Shown in pieces: positions 23,951 to 34,860 of a stretch of 64,000 nt of DNA; the stretch's first letter is position 1, and every line of letters starts with the position of its first letter. The notes beneath the pieces are model-generated. The model saw nothing but the letters and a program-made list of their open reading frames with translations. It had not been told where the DNA came from and searched no databases. The stretch is from the NCBI GenBank assembly GCA_007922305.1, contig ML677335.1, forward strand, positions 14,475,734 to 14,539,733. Direction: 5' to 3'. The stretch is from Dermatemys mawii (lineage: Eukaryota > Chordata > Testudines > Dermatemydidae). A program made the translations under genes and the position numbers.

Positions 23951-25803
23951 GACTAAGTGTTAACAGCAAAAGTCACGTTAGTGCCATGATTTATTTATTT
24001 AGTGGGTTGTTTATTTAGGAGAGGAATCTGCTAAATGTAAATAAAACTGAAAGGAAGGACAATCAGGAGACAGAGCAAGCAAGGAGGGTGAAGTGAAGCT
24101 GAAGTGTAGGGACAGTGAGGGTGTGGGAGCGTTGGCACAAACAGCCAATCACCAAAGGCAGAGAAATTCAGAGAACTTTCTACAGTTTTGACTGGTATGA
24201 TCAAAGGAAAAAAGGGTCCCTGCTTTGGCTGCTCCTTTTCCTACTGGCTGGAATCTCTGGCTGTTTTTTTTCTGCATTTTCCCCCTAAAACCACTTGGAG
24301 AGAGAAGAGAGACCTCCTGGATCCTCATGCCTCCAGAGTAGGTGTGTGTGTCTGCCCATTCATCCTGCACAGTTTTGGGTCCACAAGTGAGGAGGAGTAG
24401 TACCATATGGGTTCCATTTTACCCCCTCCTCCTAGTGCAGCACTCCTTACTTATGATTGCTCCTATTCCTACCAGCTGGAGTCTAGGGTTGCTCATTAGT
24501 AATCCTTATGTTCACAATGGGGGAGAGAAAAATAGCTTCTGATTCAAGTTCCTGATTCTGTCAAAACATAAGGGTTTTAGTAGTTTGCTATTCAAAACGT
24601 TATATTAGCAGTACCCTCCATTTCATAAAATTTTTCATTCTTCCTACAGGAAGACACTGTTTTAGCTGCATACTTGCATCTCACTTAAAGATCTACTGTA
24701 GCAGCATTCTAATAAATTCTCAACAGTTCTTAGGCTACTCATCACTATAGTATCTGAGCACCTTCCAATATTGTATTATGCAGCATGATTACAAACTGTC
24801 ATGTGTGGTTTATTCTTGTTCTCATCCTCTCTCCAGAATGAAACTTGTGTGTTCAGTGAAGTGTTTTGGATTGGTAGGGTTTTTCTTCCCCTCCCCTACT
24901 TTTTAAATATGTGCACATTGCTATGAGTTTCTGTCTGAGAAAGCAAGATCAAAGAAGCATGCCTTGCATTAGGAGCATAAGGTGGTGAAGTTTGTGATGT
25001 CTTCATTTCTTGGGGAGTTCATTTCACGATTGTGGGAAACAATTTGCTTACTTTAGTGATCCTTTCTTTTGTTTCTTAATCCAAAGAGAGACAAGACTTC
25101 TTTTTCTGATAGTCATTACAAGTTTGCATAGACTACCTCAACTGGACTAGAGAGAACAAAACTAGTCAGACGGCCTGAGCTCACCTTTGAAAGGTCACCA
25201 TCCAGGTACATTAAATAAATTTAGCCATGTTTACTCCTCCCCACAAATTATTTGATAAAGAAATGCTTTCAAAATATGGCAACATCAGCCAAGCCAACCA
25301 AACTCAGAGTCACACAATTCAAAGTCACTGTAGAACTTCATATTAGATACCATTGACATTTGTTCCCTACTGGCATTGCATCCAGTCACTCACCATCCAT
25401 TCCTATTCCCATATCCGCAAGTGGGGCTTCTAACAACAAGCACCCACGCATTTGAAGGACAAGAGGATAAAGAGGGGGGATAACTAGCACAACCTCCCCA
25501 CAGAAGCAGGAACTATCATTCTCTCTTATCCAATTGTTCATGGCCAAAAACATAACTATTGGGGAAAAAGTCTTAATATAGAACAATAAATCAAAGAGTT
25601 TAAGTGAATCAATTAAAGTCTTCCTTTATCAAATAACACCAAAAATAAACTGACTCACCCATAAGTACGTAGTGACCAAAGTTTGATGCTTCCAAATAAA
25701 AAATGGTGAAATAAGCTTGGAATAAGTGTTACGTGCAGAAAGCTACTAGATTTCACAGTTGCATGCAGAAGTTGTACAAGAATCCAGATATTAAACAGAG
25801 TCT
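23951..25803. other. Unassigned intron
   Basis: Includes a purine-rich stretch near 24040-24120 and chance frames on both strands at 24149-24406. Nothing recognised. Confidence 0.45.
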
Positions 25804-25806
25804 TAA

Positions 25807-26025
25807 GGCAAGTCTACACTATGGCGCTATATCAGCACAGCTGCACCAATCCAGCTGCGCCACTGTAGCATGTCTGGTGAAGATGCTCTATGCTGACGGG
25901 CGAATGCTCTCCTGTCGGCATAATTATTCCACCTGTTCGAAAAGCGTAAGTTACGTTGATGGGAGAGCTTTTTCACACCCTTGAGCAAGATAAATTAGAT
26001 TGACAAACTGCAGTGTAGACCTGCC
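25807..26025 (+). mobile_element. 219-bp miniature DNA transposon
   Basis: The termini ggcaagtctacact and (inverted) ggcaggtctacact match at 13 of 14 bases. It is preceded by TAA and followed by ttt, an imperfect 3-bp duplication. The interior differs from the 300-bp family (copies A and B) but is similar to the unit at 45551-45783 (atgctgac, gggagagc words). Confidence 0.75.
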
Positions 26026-26029
26026 TTTC

Positions 26030-29000
26030 ATTTTATCAGCTCCTATGGATGTTTATCTTTGCAAGTTCTTTTTTAGTTGTCTGACCCAAACAAGATAAAA
26101 CTATTCACAGTTTCTGAAACAACTAGCTACAAATAGTATGGTAGCTTTACCTTTTGAACTAAAAAGACCATCAGGATGACAGGAAAAAAAAATCACATAT
26201 TAATATTTCTAATCACGTTACTCACCATGTAAATGAATAACTTATGCTGGTAAGTATCTAACCCACCCAAGGGGGAAAAAGGGACTGTGTCATTCCTACC
26301 ACCACTAAATGTTCCTTTAATGTTTCAAGAAATTGCACACACTCTGCTTTTATGTAGTTGGAATTCCAGCTGCCCATACATTTCCATTTATTTCAACTAC
26401 TAATGGATGCACATAACCTGAAAGATCTAAAAACCCATTTCAAATCTTTCAGTAATTTGCTGAATTAACATTTTATAACAATATATTTCACTGACCAACA
26501 TGACATCTAATGCTCATAAAAAAAAAATCAGAAATATGAGAGTGAGGCCAAATGAAATGGACCATTTTTTATAATAGTTACACTTCCCATCTACAGCAGG
26601 TTGAATTTAGGATTTAAAAATATATTTCAAATAAATATTTGTTACATCTGATTATATTAATCTTCCAGAAATCTCCTTGATAATCTGGGTTTTTAAATGT
26701 TGAATAATGTACAAAATTTTATTTCAAAGAAACAGCAATTTTCTAATTATTATTACATCAAAGAAAAATGTCTATATTCAAGAGTGCTTATAAAAGACTG
26801 TATTGATGTCAGTAACTGCATAGCAATCATAGTTAATGTCAACCTATTAACTAACACATCAAAAAAATTATAACCCAGAATGTCATATTTAGAACTATGA
26901 ATTAAAGCTTTAAAAAAATGACCCAAAAGAGCAGTGACCCCTGTATGCTGCGTGAGAGACAAAAGAAAAGGAAAGGAAAGGGATTTTTAATAGTTATTGC
27001 ACTAATTAATATTTCAGTTTTAACAAATGGACTGTAGAACGTTGCATGGAATTCATTTCATATTGGAGATTTGGAGACATAAAAAATGTCTCAACAAGCA
27101 CTCTCATTGCCACTCATCCATCATTTTCTATATGATGACCTGTTTAAGTTACTGTAATACCAAGCAAGAAATACAATTACTATACTATGACAGTGAAATA
27201 ACTAATTCATTACCGTATGAAGAAAGTTACATTTTAGCTGCTGTTCTTTCTTATTTTTAAGCCAGCAGAGTTTAGTTAGCAATGGTCTTCTAGGGCTTGA
27301 AGACAAAATTATTCTACGATCATTGTATTTCATGGAGATACATTAACAGCAATATAACTGTAATTCAAAAAGCTACCAGTATCTTAAAAGATGAAGTACC
27401 TTATACATTTTAAAAGATTGATAGCAGCCTCTTAACTTCTTAAAGAGCAGTCCATTAATCAGCAGGTGGAAAAGTTATTATGCTGGAATTGTAACCATGA
27501 TATAGTATCTATTCCTTTGCCCTCCATTTCACTTTGGTAAGCAAAGACAGCACAACATATGGCAGAATACTTGCACCCACTAATGAGCTTCAGTACTAAC
27601 TAAATTAACATATAAAAATGTTAATTTATGAATTTATAAATCCAGTTCAATTTTGGCAATGGATATTAAAGATATTTTCTAAATTTAGTTAACAAATTTG
27701 TATGGGTCCAATCCAATTCCCATTAAAATCAGTGGGAAGACTCCCTATTGCCTCAACCTAACTAACCATTAATCCCCATATAAATAGTTATTGCAGTCTT
27801 TCTTCTAGCAGTAATCCACATCAGTCTTTTAAGATGGTATTTTAAAATCAAATACAAAACCAAAAATACCCTATTCACATTCTTTTAAATATATCACTAG
27901 CAGAAATGTCAGTAAAGCTGGGTTTGATCAAAAATTGGGAAAAACAATTAGATGCTTGTGTATGCTCACAAGCATCTAATTGTATGCTTGTGCTCACGCA
28001 GCAGAAGCAAAATGTTATACATATATGTATTCAAAATGTAGCTTGTAATTGTGTATTTTTACATGTATCAAAAGCAGCAGGGTCAGCAGAATATTTTGTA
28101 TGCTGAAACTGCTCTACTTTGAGAAATGACTCTTCCACTTGTTTGTTAAAATATTAATAAGTATTTTGACAATCATCTTCCTCTATTCCCTCATCCACCC
28201 CTACCTCTTTGAATGCCTTCACTATCTTCAGCGTATAGTACAAGTTCCCCATCAACATTTTGTAGGTTCTATATACTGTCCTCACCCCACATCTGCTCAT
28301 CTTCTCTTATTCTCTCATTTTATTTTCTGTGTTTTACCCAGTCCAGTTTCAATTGTTCCTTTTGTTTACTTCTTCTGCTTTCAGCCTTCCATCTTTATTT
28401 TATTTATAACAATGTCCCTTATGGTAGGAATAGCCTTCTTTGACAAGTCTCTTTTACTTGCTTCTCAAAACTGGTCACAATTCAGATGCTGTCAGAACTC
28501 TGACTTTTCAATCATTCAACTAGATTGTCTGAATACAACTGAGTTCCTTGGAGCAGTGACCTTGTTCATAACTTTGTGAAGTGCAAGATACAGCAATGTG
28601 ACTCAAACAATAAGCTGTTAGGCAAATATGGGTGTTTAAAATATTGCTTTATATGTTCTATTCTGTTTAATATATGTCTACAGTTTACAAAATTCCAACA
28701 CAGGGAAATTAAATCAGATAGAATGCCTTAGTTAACTACTTTTACTAACATATTGATAGTGTGTGTTCAGGAAGATACTATTGTATTCAACAAAAAGACT
28801 CAAAGTAATTAAGGTTAACAGACTGATGAACCTGACAGAATTATTTGATAGTGCCGACAAGGAAACCTTTATGTGCCAATACATTGCCCAATTTTTCTAA
28901 AACAAAAATCCAGGCAACAGACGTTAAAATAAACTTGTCACTATACTACAAAAAGGAAATTGAAACTTAATTAAGCAAACAAACATTAAAACTAGACAAC

Positions 29001-31198
29001 TGTCCAATTGACTATATAATCCATGTTACAGTTACAAGACTCCTTCTCCAGCAAATTCTGCATAGTAATGATGAAACAACTACTGATAGACAGAAATAAT
29101 AATTGTTCATCCAGGGGACTGCTTTAAGCAATACTCAAGATTTTGTGATATAAAAGGTCATTGTGACAACTAGAAAAAATGTTGAGGCTCATATTTCACC
29201 TGGCCATAAAAGTAGTCACTAGCACATATTTGGTTTTAGTTTAATAAGCCACTAATAGGTTAAAATTCATGTTGAACAACGTAAATTTTTCTGAGCTATG
29301 TTAGAGCACAGATTTTCAAAACTGAATTTTAAAAATCTAATTAACTTTTCACTACATATGCTGTCTGCTCCCTGTTTCTAAATGAGAAGCTAGTCAGTGT
29401 AATATATGGCATTTTCTAGTAATTTTCACTTTTGGTACTACTGCACTAGCACAATACTGCTTATGTCTGGGCTGCAAATACTACAGGAGAATGCATATTT
29501 ATAAAAGACACTTCCCATTAGAACTAAAACCACAGAAATAATGTCATTGGTCTTAGATTTTGTAAAATCTTATTTTAGAGAACTTAAATATGAGTACCAG
29601 TTTGGATGCATCTACTAGTCACCTTTAGGAGTAGGTGAAAGCTAGCTAATGTCAATTAACCATTTATGTTGTTCAGAACATGTTGATGTAACAGCTTCAG
29701 CAGGGAAAAGAATGTCTCAGGAGTTGCTTATTCTTTGATGTTACAGAGACAGTGACAGCAGCTCAATAAAACCTGTTCCTCCTCCACTGAGGGTAGCCAA
29801 TAAGAAATTAGCAAGTCTCCCTTTAAACAGAATGAAGAAGCAAAATGAAGTCTCAAGGCTCACTTTAACATCCCTATTTGAATGGCAGAAAATGCAAAGG
29901 AATGCATATTCTTAAACTAGTAATGTCTGTTAAAGCTGATCAGCTTTTTTATTTATTTCCCACATTTCTAACACAAAATATCAATCCAAATATCATTCCT
30001 ATTATTATCATCACTAATACATTAAAGGTGAACAGTTTGTAACTTCTGAGAAAGAGCCTCTCTAAAGCAAAAGCATACATATCACTTAATATTGCAAAAC
30101 AGAAGCAATTCCAGTTGACGTGAGACTGGAAATAACTTGCACAAAGGGGGATTCTTTTCATCTCATACAGATACACATGAGACTGCCCTATCCTAATTTA
30201 TTCTACTTTAAAAAGGTATTTAGCACCAAGACAAGCCTCACTCTACATTAAAATTGCAGAGCTTCTATTTCCCTCAGTTTCAATTGCAGTTTATCTGCCT
30301 TGTCATCTTAGATTCCAAACTGGGGAAGGACACTGCAGCTTTAAATATTTCAGAGCTATGTAGCTAGTAAATAGACTCCATTGCAATATGGCTCTGAAGG
30401 TCGTGTCCTATTGTCTCTTTTCTCTCCAAATATACTGAACTGCATAACATGGTATATTTTACAAAATAATAGATACTGCCCTACCATTTCTAAATCATGT
30501 CAATTTGATTAGAAGTCTCCTTATTAGAAAAAACAGATATGGCACTCCTTCTGTACCCACCTACGCTACCTCTAGATGTATCAAAAACCTACACACTGGA
30601 TGCAACACTGGATTACATATTTGATAAATTTTAACATTTGATTGCATAATGTAAATACAGTCCTTCTTAAACCACATCTCAACAATAAGTATTAACCTCT
30701 TTAATGGTAAAAAATAATTAGCTGCATATCAAGTTCAAAAGCATCTTTGTTTAAAATTAGCCTTTTACTTAGAAATCTGAAGCCAGCTATTATATACATT
30801 AATAGCTGCATGTTTCTCACCATTTATCATCATATAGGATTTTTGTGAATAGTATACAAATTAAATACACACATTGACCATCCACAGGAATGGAATATAA
30901 AGTCTATAGAAACTATGTTCCCTGAGAGCAACCAGCTTTCTAATGTTAAAACACCTTGCATTAATTAGAAAGTTAAACTGGAAGAAAAATAGGGCTATTG
31001 TCCATACTTAAGATTTTGGATCTGGGTGTGCAATTTCTGAGAGCAGCCAGTACAATTTCAGAACAGGTAAATACTCATAAGCTATAAGGAAAGTGAAAAT
31101 GACATGTTGCCTTCTAGATGAGATACTGGTGCAGAGTGCACCTTAAACAGAACATTGAGATATCTGTCACTAGTGCAAAAGGTGCATTAAGACATTAC
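26030..31198. other. Mostly unique AT-rich intron next to the CPEB3 exon
   Basis: No transposon was recognised over about 5 kb, apart from the hairpin at 27945-27982. The pyrimidine-rich frame at 28139-28579 is hydrophobic by composition and not a supported gene. Confidence 0.5.
27945..27982. repeat. Perfect 16-bp hairpin with 6-nt loop
   Basis: caattagatgcttgtg, loop tatgct, then the exact reverse complement cacaagcatctaattg. A partial third copy (tatgcttgtgctcac) follows at once. It would form a strong stem in either transcript strand. Confidence 0.9.
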
Positions 31199-32080
31199 CT
31201 GAAAAGGCAACAGACTGTTGCCATTGTCGGTCCTGAAAGCATTGTCTTCCATCCAGGATTTGGGGGTTAAGGGTGGAGCCCGTGGGAACTTCGGAGGGGC
31301 AATGACATTGCTGGAGAAAGGTTTTTTGAGGGGTGAAATAGGATTGAGGGGGGAGGGCACCCCAACCCCCACTCCTACCCCAACCCCCACTCCTACTGCC
31401 CTTCGAGGGTCCCTGCCAGCTTGCAACCCACCCCAGGGGTTGGAAGGTGTACTCCAGGCTGCGTTTTGGTGGTTATTCCAGCTGGAAGAGGAAGAGGAAG
31501 AGGCAGAGGAGGAAGATGGTTTGCTGGTCATAATGGGCTGATGGCTGTAAGCAGCATTTCTCTGAGCAAAAGGTGCCTGATTGGGACTCACGGGTGACCT
31601 CCTTTGCTGCTGCTGTTGGGCTTGCTGCTGCTGATGGTGGTGGTGCTGAGTCTGAGCTAGGCCAATCTGGGGAGAGAAAGTGCCACCAAACACAGGGTTG
31701 ACATGGTGAGGGAAATTCTGGAAAAGCATTGTGCCATTGACTGGGGTAATCCCTTGGAAAAAGCTATCATCCACTGTGTTTGTGGTCCCTGTAGACCAGG
31801 TGCTGCCGAAGGACGGAGACAAGGAGGTACCAGGTGTAGGTTCCTGCTGAGGCTGGTGAAAACTCAAGCCAGGCAAGATGGGGGACTCCATCTGCATCTT
31901 CTCCTTGCTATTTTGGGCAGAAGTTGCTGTGCCGATACTAGTAACTGAGCTGCTGTCCTCCGGTTTAGACGTCTCTGAAGAGATGGGTGTAGAAGGGCTT
32001 TCTGCTGCGTTTGGATCTTGCTGCTGCCGCTGCTGCTGGGGCTGAGTTTTGCTTTTGTCCATCAGTAAATCATCCTGCAT
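31199..32080 (-). CDS. CPEB3: CPEB3 first coding exon (N-terminal prion-like/Q-rich region)
   Basis: Cytoplasmic polyadenylation element-binding protein 3 is a neuronal RNA-binding regulator of mRNA translation. This exon encodes its disordered N-terminus; the two RRMs and zinc-binding C-terminus lie in exons outside the window. The 294-codon reading frame starts MQDDLLMDKSK, as in CPEB3 of other vertebrates. Visible in order: a Q-rich patch (residues 13-21), the SPSFGSTWSTGTTN and FFQGITPVNGTMLFQNF blocks, a His/Gln tract (145-159), a serine run (189-200), the NPWGGLQAGRDPRRAVG block, a Gly-Val dipeptide run (229-241), and the conserved SPLNPISPLKKPFSSNVIAP and WMEDNAFRTDNGN ends. The exon stops after LLPFQ at a CAG|gtaatg donor (31199/31198). 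An acceptor AG at 32092-32093 lies 11 nt before the ATG, so the 23 in-frame residues upstream belong to the intron. Identification is very secure. Confidence 0.97.
31358..31396 (-). repeat. CPEB3: Gly-Val dipeptide minisatellite within CPEB3
   Basis: GTN-GGN codons repeat to give an alternating Val-Gly run at residues 229-241. On the plus strand it reads as repeated ccccaacccccactcctac units. The same run is known in mammalian CPEB3, so it is an old feature of the gene, although its length varies. Confidence 0.85.
31604..31648 (-). repeat. CPEB3: CAG/CAA-type His-Gln tract within CPEB3
   Basis: This in-frame trinucleotide run encodes HHHH followed by QQQQAQQQQQ (residues 146-159). It sits in the part of CPEB3 that drives prion-like aggregation in the family. 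Mixed codons and an interrupting Ala suggest it is not a pure, highly unstable microsatellite. Confidence 0.85.
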
Positions 32081-32091
32081 GGTTTGTGCAG
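32081..32091 (-). other. CPEB3: CPEB3 5' UTR part of the coding exon and its splice acceptor
   Basis: On the minus strand a pyrimidine-rich tract with a run of C (about 32094-32125) ends in ctgtttcag at 32092. The exon then begins with 11 untranslated bases before the ATG at 32080. This acceptor decides the start codon, because the reading frame stays open 23 codons further upstream through the polypyrimidine tract. The start of the protein at MQDD also agrees with the known CPEB3 N-terminus. Confidence 0.85.
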
Positions 32092-32470
32092 CTGAAACAG
32101 TGGTGGGGGGTGGGAGGGAAAACAAAGACAGGTTATTATTCTCATTCATACCGCTAGCCGCACTGCTTTGGTATTTCGCTTGCTAAAATCCCGTGCCATT
32201 GCTATTGCAAGGCAAATCCGTAATTTCCCCTCCTCCCCCATTTAGGAGTATGCAATGTTTAATCAGTGTGATCGTGCTCGATTGCCTTCAAATATATTTT
32301 AAGAGGCTTCACCCTTTCTGATGCTTTGATTCCTTTCAATCTAAATGAGAGATGTGCTTATAGGGCAGAGATATACAGCAATTTCGCCACGTCTCTTTTC
32401 TCTTACACCGGAACTCAGAGCTCTCACCCTGCAATGAGAAACTGATTCTGGTTCCTGTTTTTCCAAGCAC

Positions 32471-32492
32471 CCTCCTCCTCCTCCTCCTCCCC
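32471..32492. repeat. (CTC)n trinucleotide run
   Basis: A simple ctcctcctc run about 400 bp upstream of the CPEB3 coding exon. On the transcribed strand it is a GAG/GGA repeat. Confidence 0.8.
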
Positions 32493-32496
32493 AGTT

Positions 32497-32510
32497 ATTT
32501 GCATACGTCA
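32497..32510 (-). promoter_or_regulatory. Octamer plus CRE-like composite motif
   Basis: Read on the minus strand this is tgacgtatgcaaat: a CRE-type TGACGTA joined to the POU octamer ATGCAAAT. It lies about 400 bp upstream of the CPEB3 exon, in repeat-free DNA. Both motifs are well-known neuronal or developmental transcription factor sites. Use as an alternative promoter or enhancer is inference. Confidence 0.35.
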
Positions 32511-33719
32511 ATAAATACTGCTGCGTCCTTCAGCAAGGTTAAAAAGACACCAGCCTTTACTCTGTTCCACCCCCTTCCATACGAGGAGACCTTTAAAGGA
32601 GTAGGATGCTCATTTCCCTTAATTAACAAACAGGTTTTCAATTATTCCATTTAACACCACAGAACATGCTCAAAATGTTGAGCTGATAATGGAAGAGGTT
32701 TTTAGCTGCACAATCATTTACTGGCCTTTTATTTCCTGACAGTTTACTGTTTGGTCAGATACATAAGTATCAACTCTGACTGAAAAAACAAAACAGGGTT
32801 ATATTTTCCTCTGATGACTAAGATTTTTCCAGGGTTATTCTCCATAAAACAGGGTTTGTGCATCTTATACACAAGGGAAGGACTGTCCTATTTGATACAC
32901 TCACTACAGAAAGGAGTTTATATGTGAAATCATCTACAGAACAGAATACTTTTAAGATCTCAGGCCAAAATTATAAGCAGATCTTGGCGATAGTATTTAA
33001 AATACTAAAGTCTCTGTTCGTTTCAAGACAAAATTAAAGCGGGGCGAATTAAAACACTTAATGTATACATTTATACACGCACATATTTTTAAAAAACACC
33101 TTTCTTCCATATGAAAGGGACTCGTGCAATTTACCAGTCAATCCCTCAATATAAACAAATTAGAACGTTATGAAATTAAATGTATGTACTGTGAGTAAGT
33201 CCTATACCTATTAGAAAGGTACTTCTTATAAAATACATCAGGTCAAATAATACAAATGTTAACCTTATTTTAAAGCTCAGTACCAGAGTAAGGTATATGC
33301 ATTCGCTACTACTCGACCTCTGCAAGAAACTATCAAAGCAACCACCCCCAAATTTCGCAGACGTATATACAAGTAAAGAGGCCACACACAAAAAAAATCG
33401 TGACAAATTTTAAATAAGCCTATCAATTTATGACTAATTTTGAATCAAGTAGCCCTATCAATAAAAGTAGGCATCTCTGAACACCTAAGCACATTTAATT
33501 GTTCTAACCATATGGCGTTTGTATTTCTAAAAATCACTTGACTTTTAGATTGCTAAATAATTGCATCACAATAACGCGATGTCAAATTAAACAACTGATT
33601 AGACAGGGTGTCATGAAGCGTGAAGACAAAGTTTAATTTCTTATATTAGTCGTTTTTACATGAACCATGTCTTTCGTTTCAGATTGCACTTTCCATCTGG
33701 TTCAAACTATGTTTTATTC

Positions 33720-33750
33720 GCACAATATATATATACACACACACACGTTT
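33720..33750. repeat. TA/CA dinucleotide microsatellite
   Basis: atatatatatacacacacac pattern, low complexity. Confidence 0.8.
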
Positions 33751-34739
33751 TTGCTTTAGAGAGAATTGACAGGACTGGTTCTGCTACCAGTTACGTTACG
33801 TTTTCTGTTTATTTTATTCTCTGTTCAGATAAGAAAGTCCAACAATTATGACTAACAGTCCACATAGCGAGACAGCATTAAGCCAAGTTCCTAGGAAGGA
33901 AGGAGTAAACTATCGCATCTGTATCACGCAGCTCTGCTGCTGGCGGTGGGGGTGCAGGAAACCTTTCGAAGCAGTTTAAAGCCGTACTGCAGCAAGCCAC
34001 ATTATCCCAGGCTTCGTGTAGCTTTCCACTAGCTGAATTTCTATCAAAATCACCGTAATGGTTAGAACTACACAAAATTGCTGAGGATTCCATAGGAGAG
34101 AGGGGGGAAAAAAAGGTAACTTCCTTGCTTTTTGATGCACCCATTTAGAAAGTTATGTTTTACAAAAAAACAACTGAAAGGTTAAATCCTGCCTTCAATA
34201 AAGTATACTCGATTCACTAACTCACCAAGTAATCGTACAGTAGACACCCCAGGATTGTTTCAGATACATATCTTGACTTAGTTATTTGTATATCAACTTT
34301 ATCCTGAGGACAGTAATCCACATCCGTTTTCCATTACTCCTTAGGAGGTAAAATTTCAGCACAAATTCAACCCTTTTGTCAAGGTCAAGACCTACCTTTA
34401 ATGAATGAAGCCAGTCTGAATGGAGAAACACTGGATAATAAATGACTTTGAAAGACGGGCCAACCAATGTCTAATGTTGGACTAATATGCGGTGCCTCTT
34501 GATTATTTGCTGGTATAAGTATTTGTGCAAATTTACAGTCCAGTACAGGAAATCTATATCCCCACAACAACACCAGCTCCGTTCGTATGCAGTAACCCAA
34601 GCAGTCAACGCAGAAGTTCTTAGGAACAGTTACCTTTGAGTGTTCTGTATTTAAAAATCAATACAATGACAGTATTTATTTTCTTCTTTCGGGTTTGCTA
34701 TATAACAAATAGGCGACCGTTCTGGGAAGAGCACTTTGA

Positions 34740-34860
34740 CAACTGCAAGCTTATGGCGCATGCTCACCCACGGAACTATGGGGATTGAAGTCTTTTCCAC
34801 ATACGGCTATTGATTTTTGCAGATTGGGAGAACTACAGTCCTGAAAGGAGGCGAGATCAA
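34740..34860. promoter_or_regulatory. Candidate regulatory island in the CPEB3 5' intron
   Basis: A short patch with ggcgcatgctcac (NRF1-like GCGCATGC) and gagaactacagtcctg (partly like the ZNF143 ACTACA half) stands out from its AT-rich, CpG-poor surroundings. It may be an alternative promoter or enhancer. Evidence is motif resemblance only. Confidence 0.25.

Larger units (their letters stand above)
1..31198 (-). other. CPEB3: CPEB3 intron downstream of the first coding exon (part)
   Basis: Everything left of the CPEB3 exon should be intron of this gene, because the next CPEB3 segment (beginning near RPYDTF in known proteins) was not recognised on the minus strand. Reading frames in it are either transposon relics, listed separately, or short chance frames. 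The interval 26030-31198, nearest the exon, holds almost no recognisable repeats and may be enriched for conserved intronic elements. Confidence 0.75.

Noticed and set aside
28139..28579. 146-codon hydrophobic reading frame resembling a membrane protein
   Set aside because: Hydrophobicity comes from T/C-rich DNA. There is no recognisable family and it overlaps another open frame of similar composition.
1..31198. A CPEB3-type HDV-like self-cleaving ribozyme in the intron downstream of the coding exon
   Set aside because: Such a ribozyme is known in this intron in mammals. I looked for its hallmark blocks on the minus strand by eye and saw nothing similar; it is reported as mammal-specific. 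A covariance-model search (HDV-like family) over both strands would settle it.
31218..31541. 107-codon plus-strand frame opposite CPEB3
   Set aside because: Shadow of the CPEB3 exon: its TPTPTPTP run is the antisense of the Gly-Val repeat.
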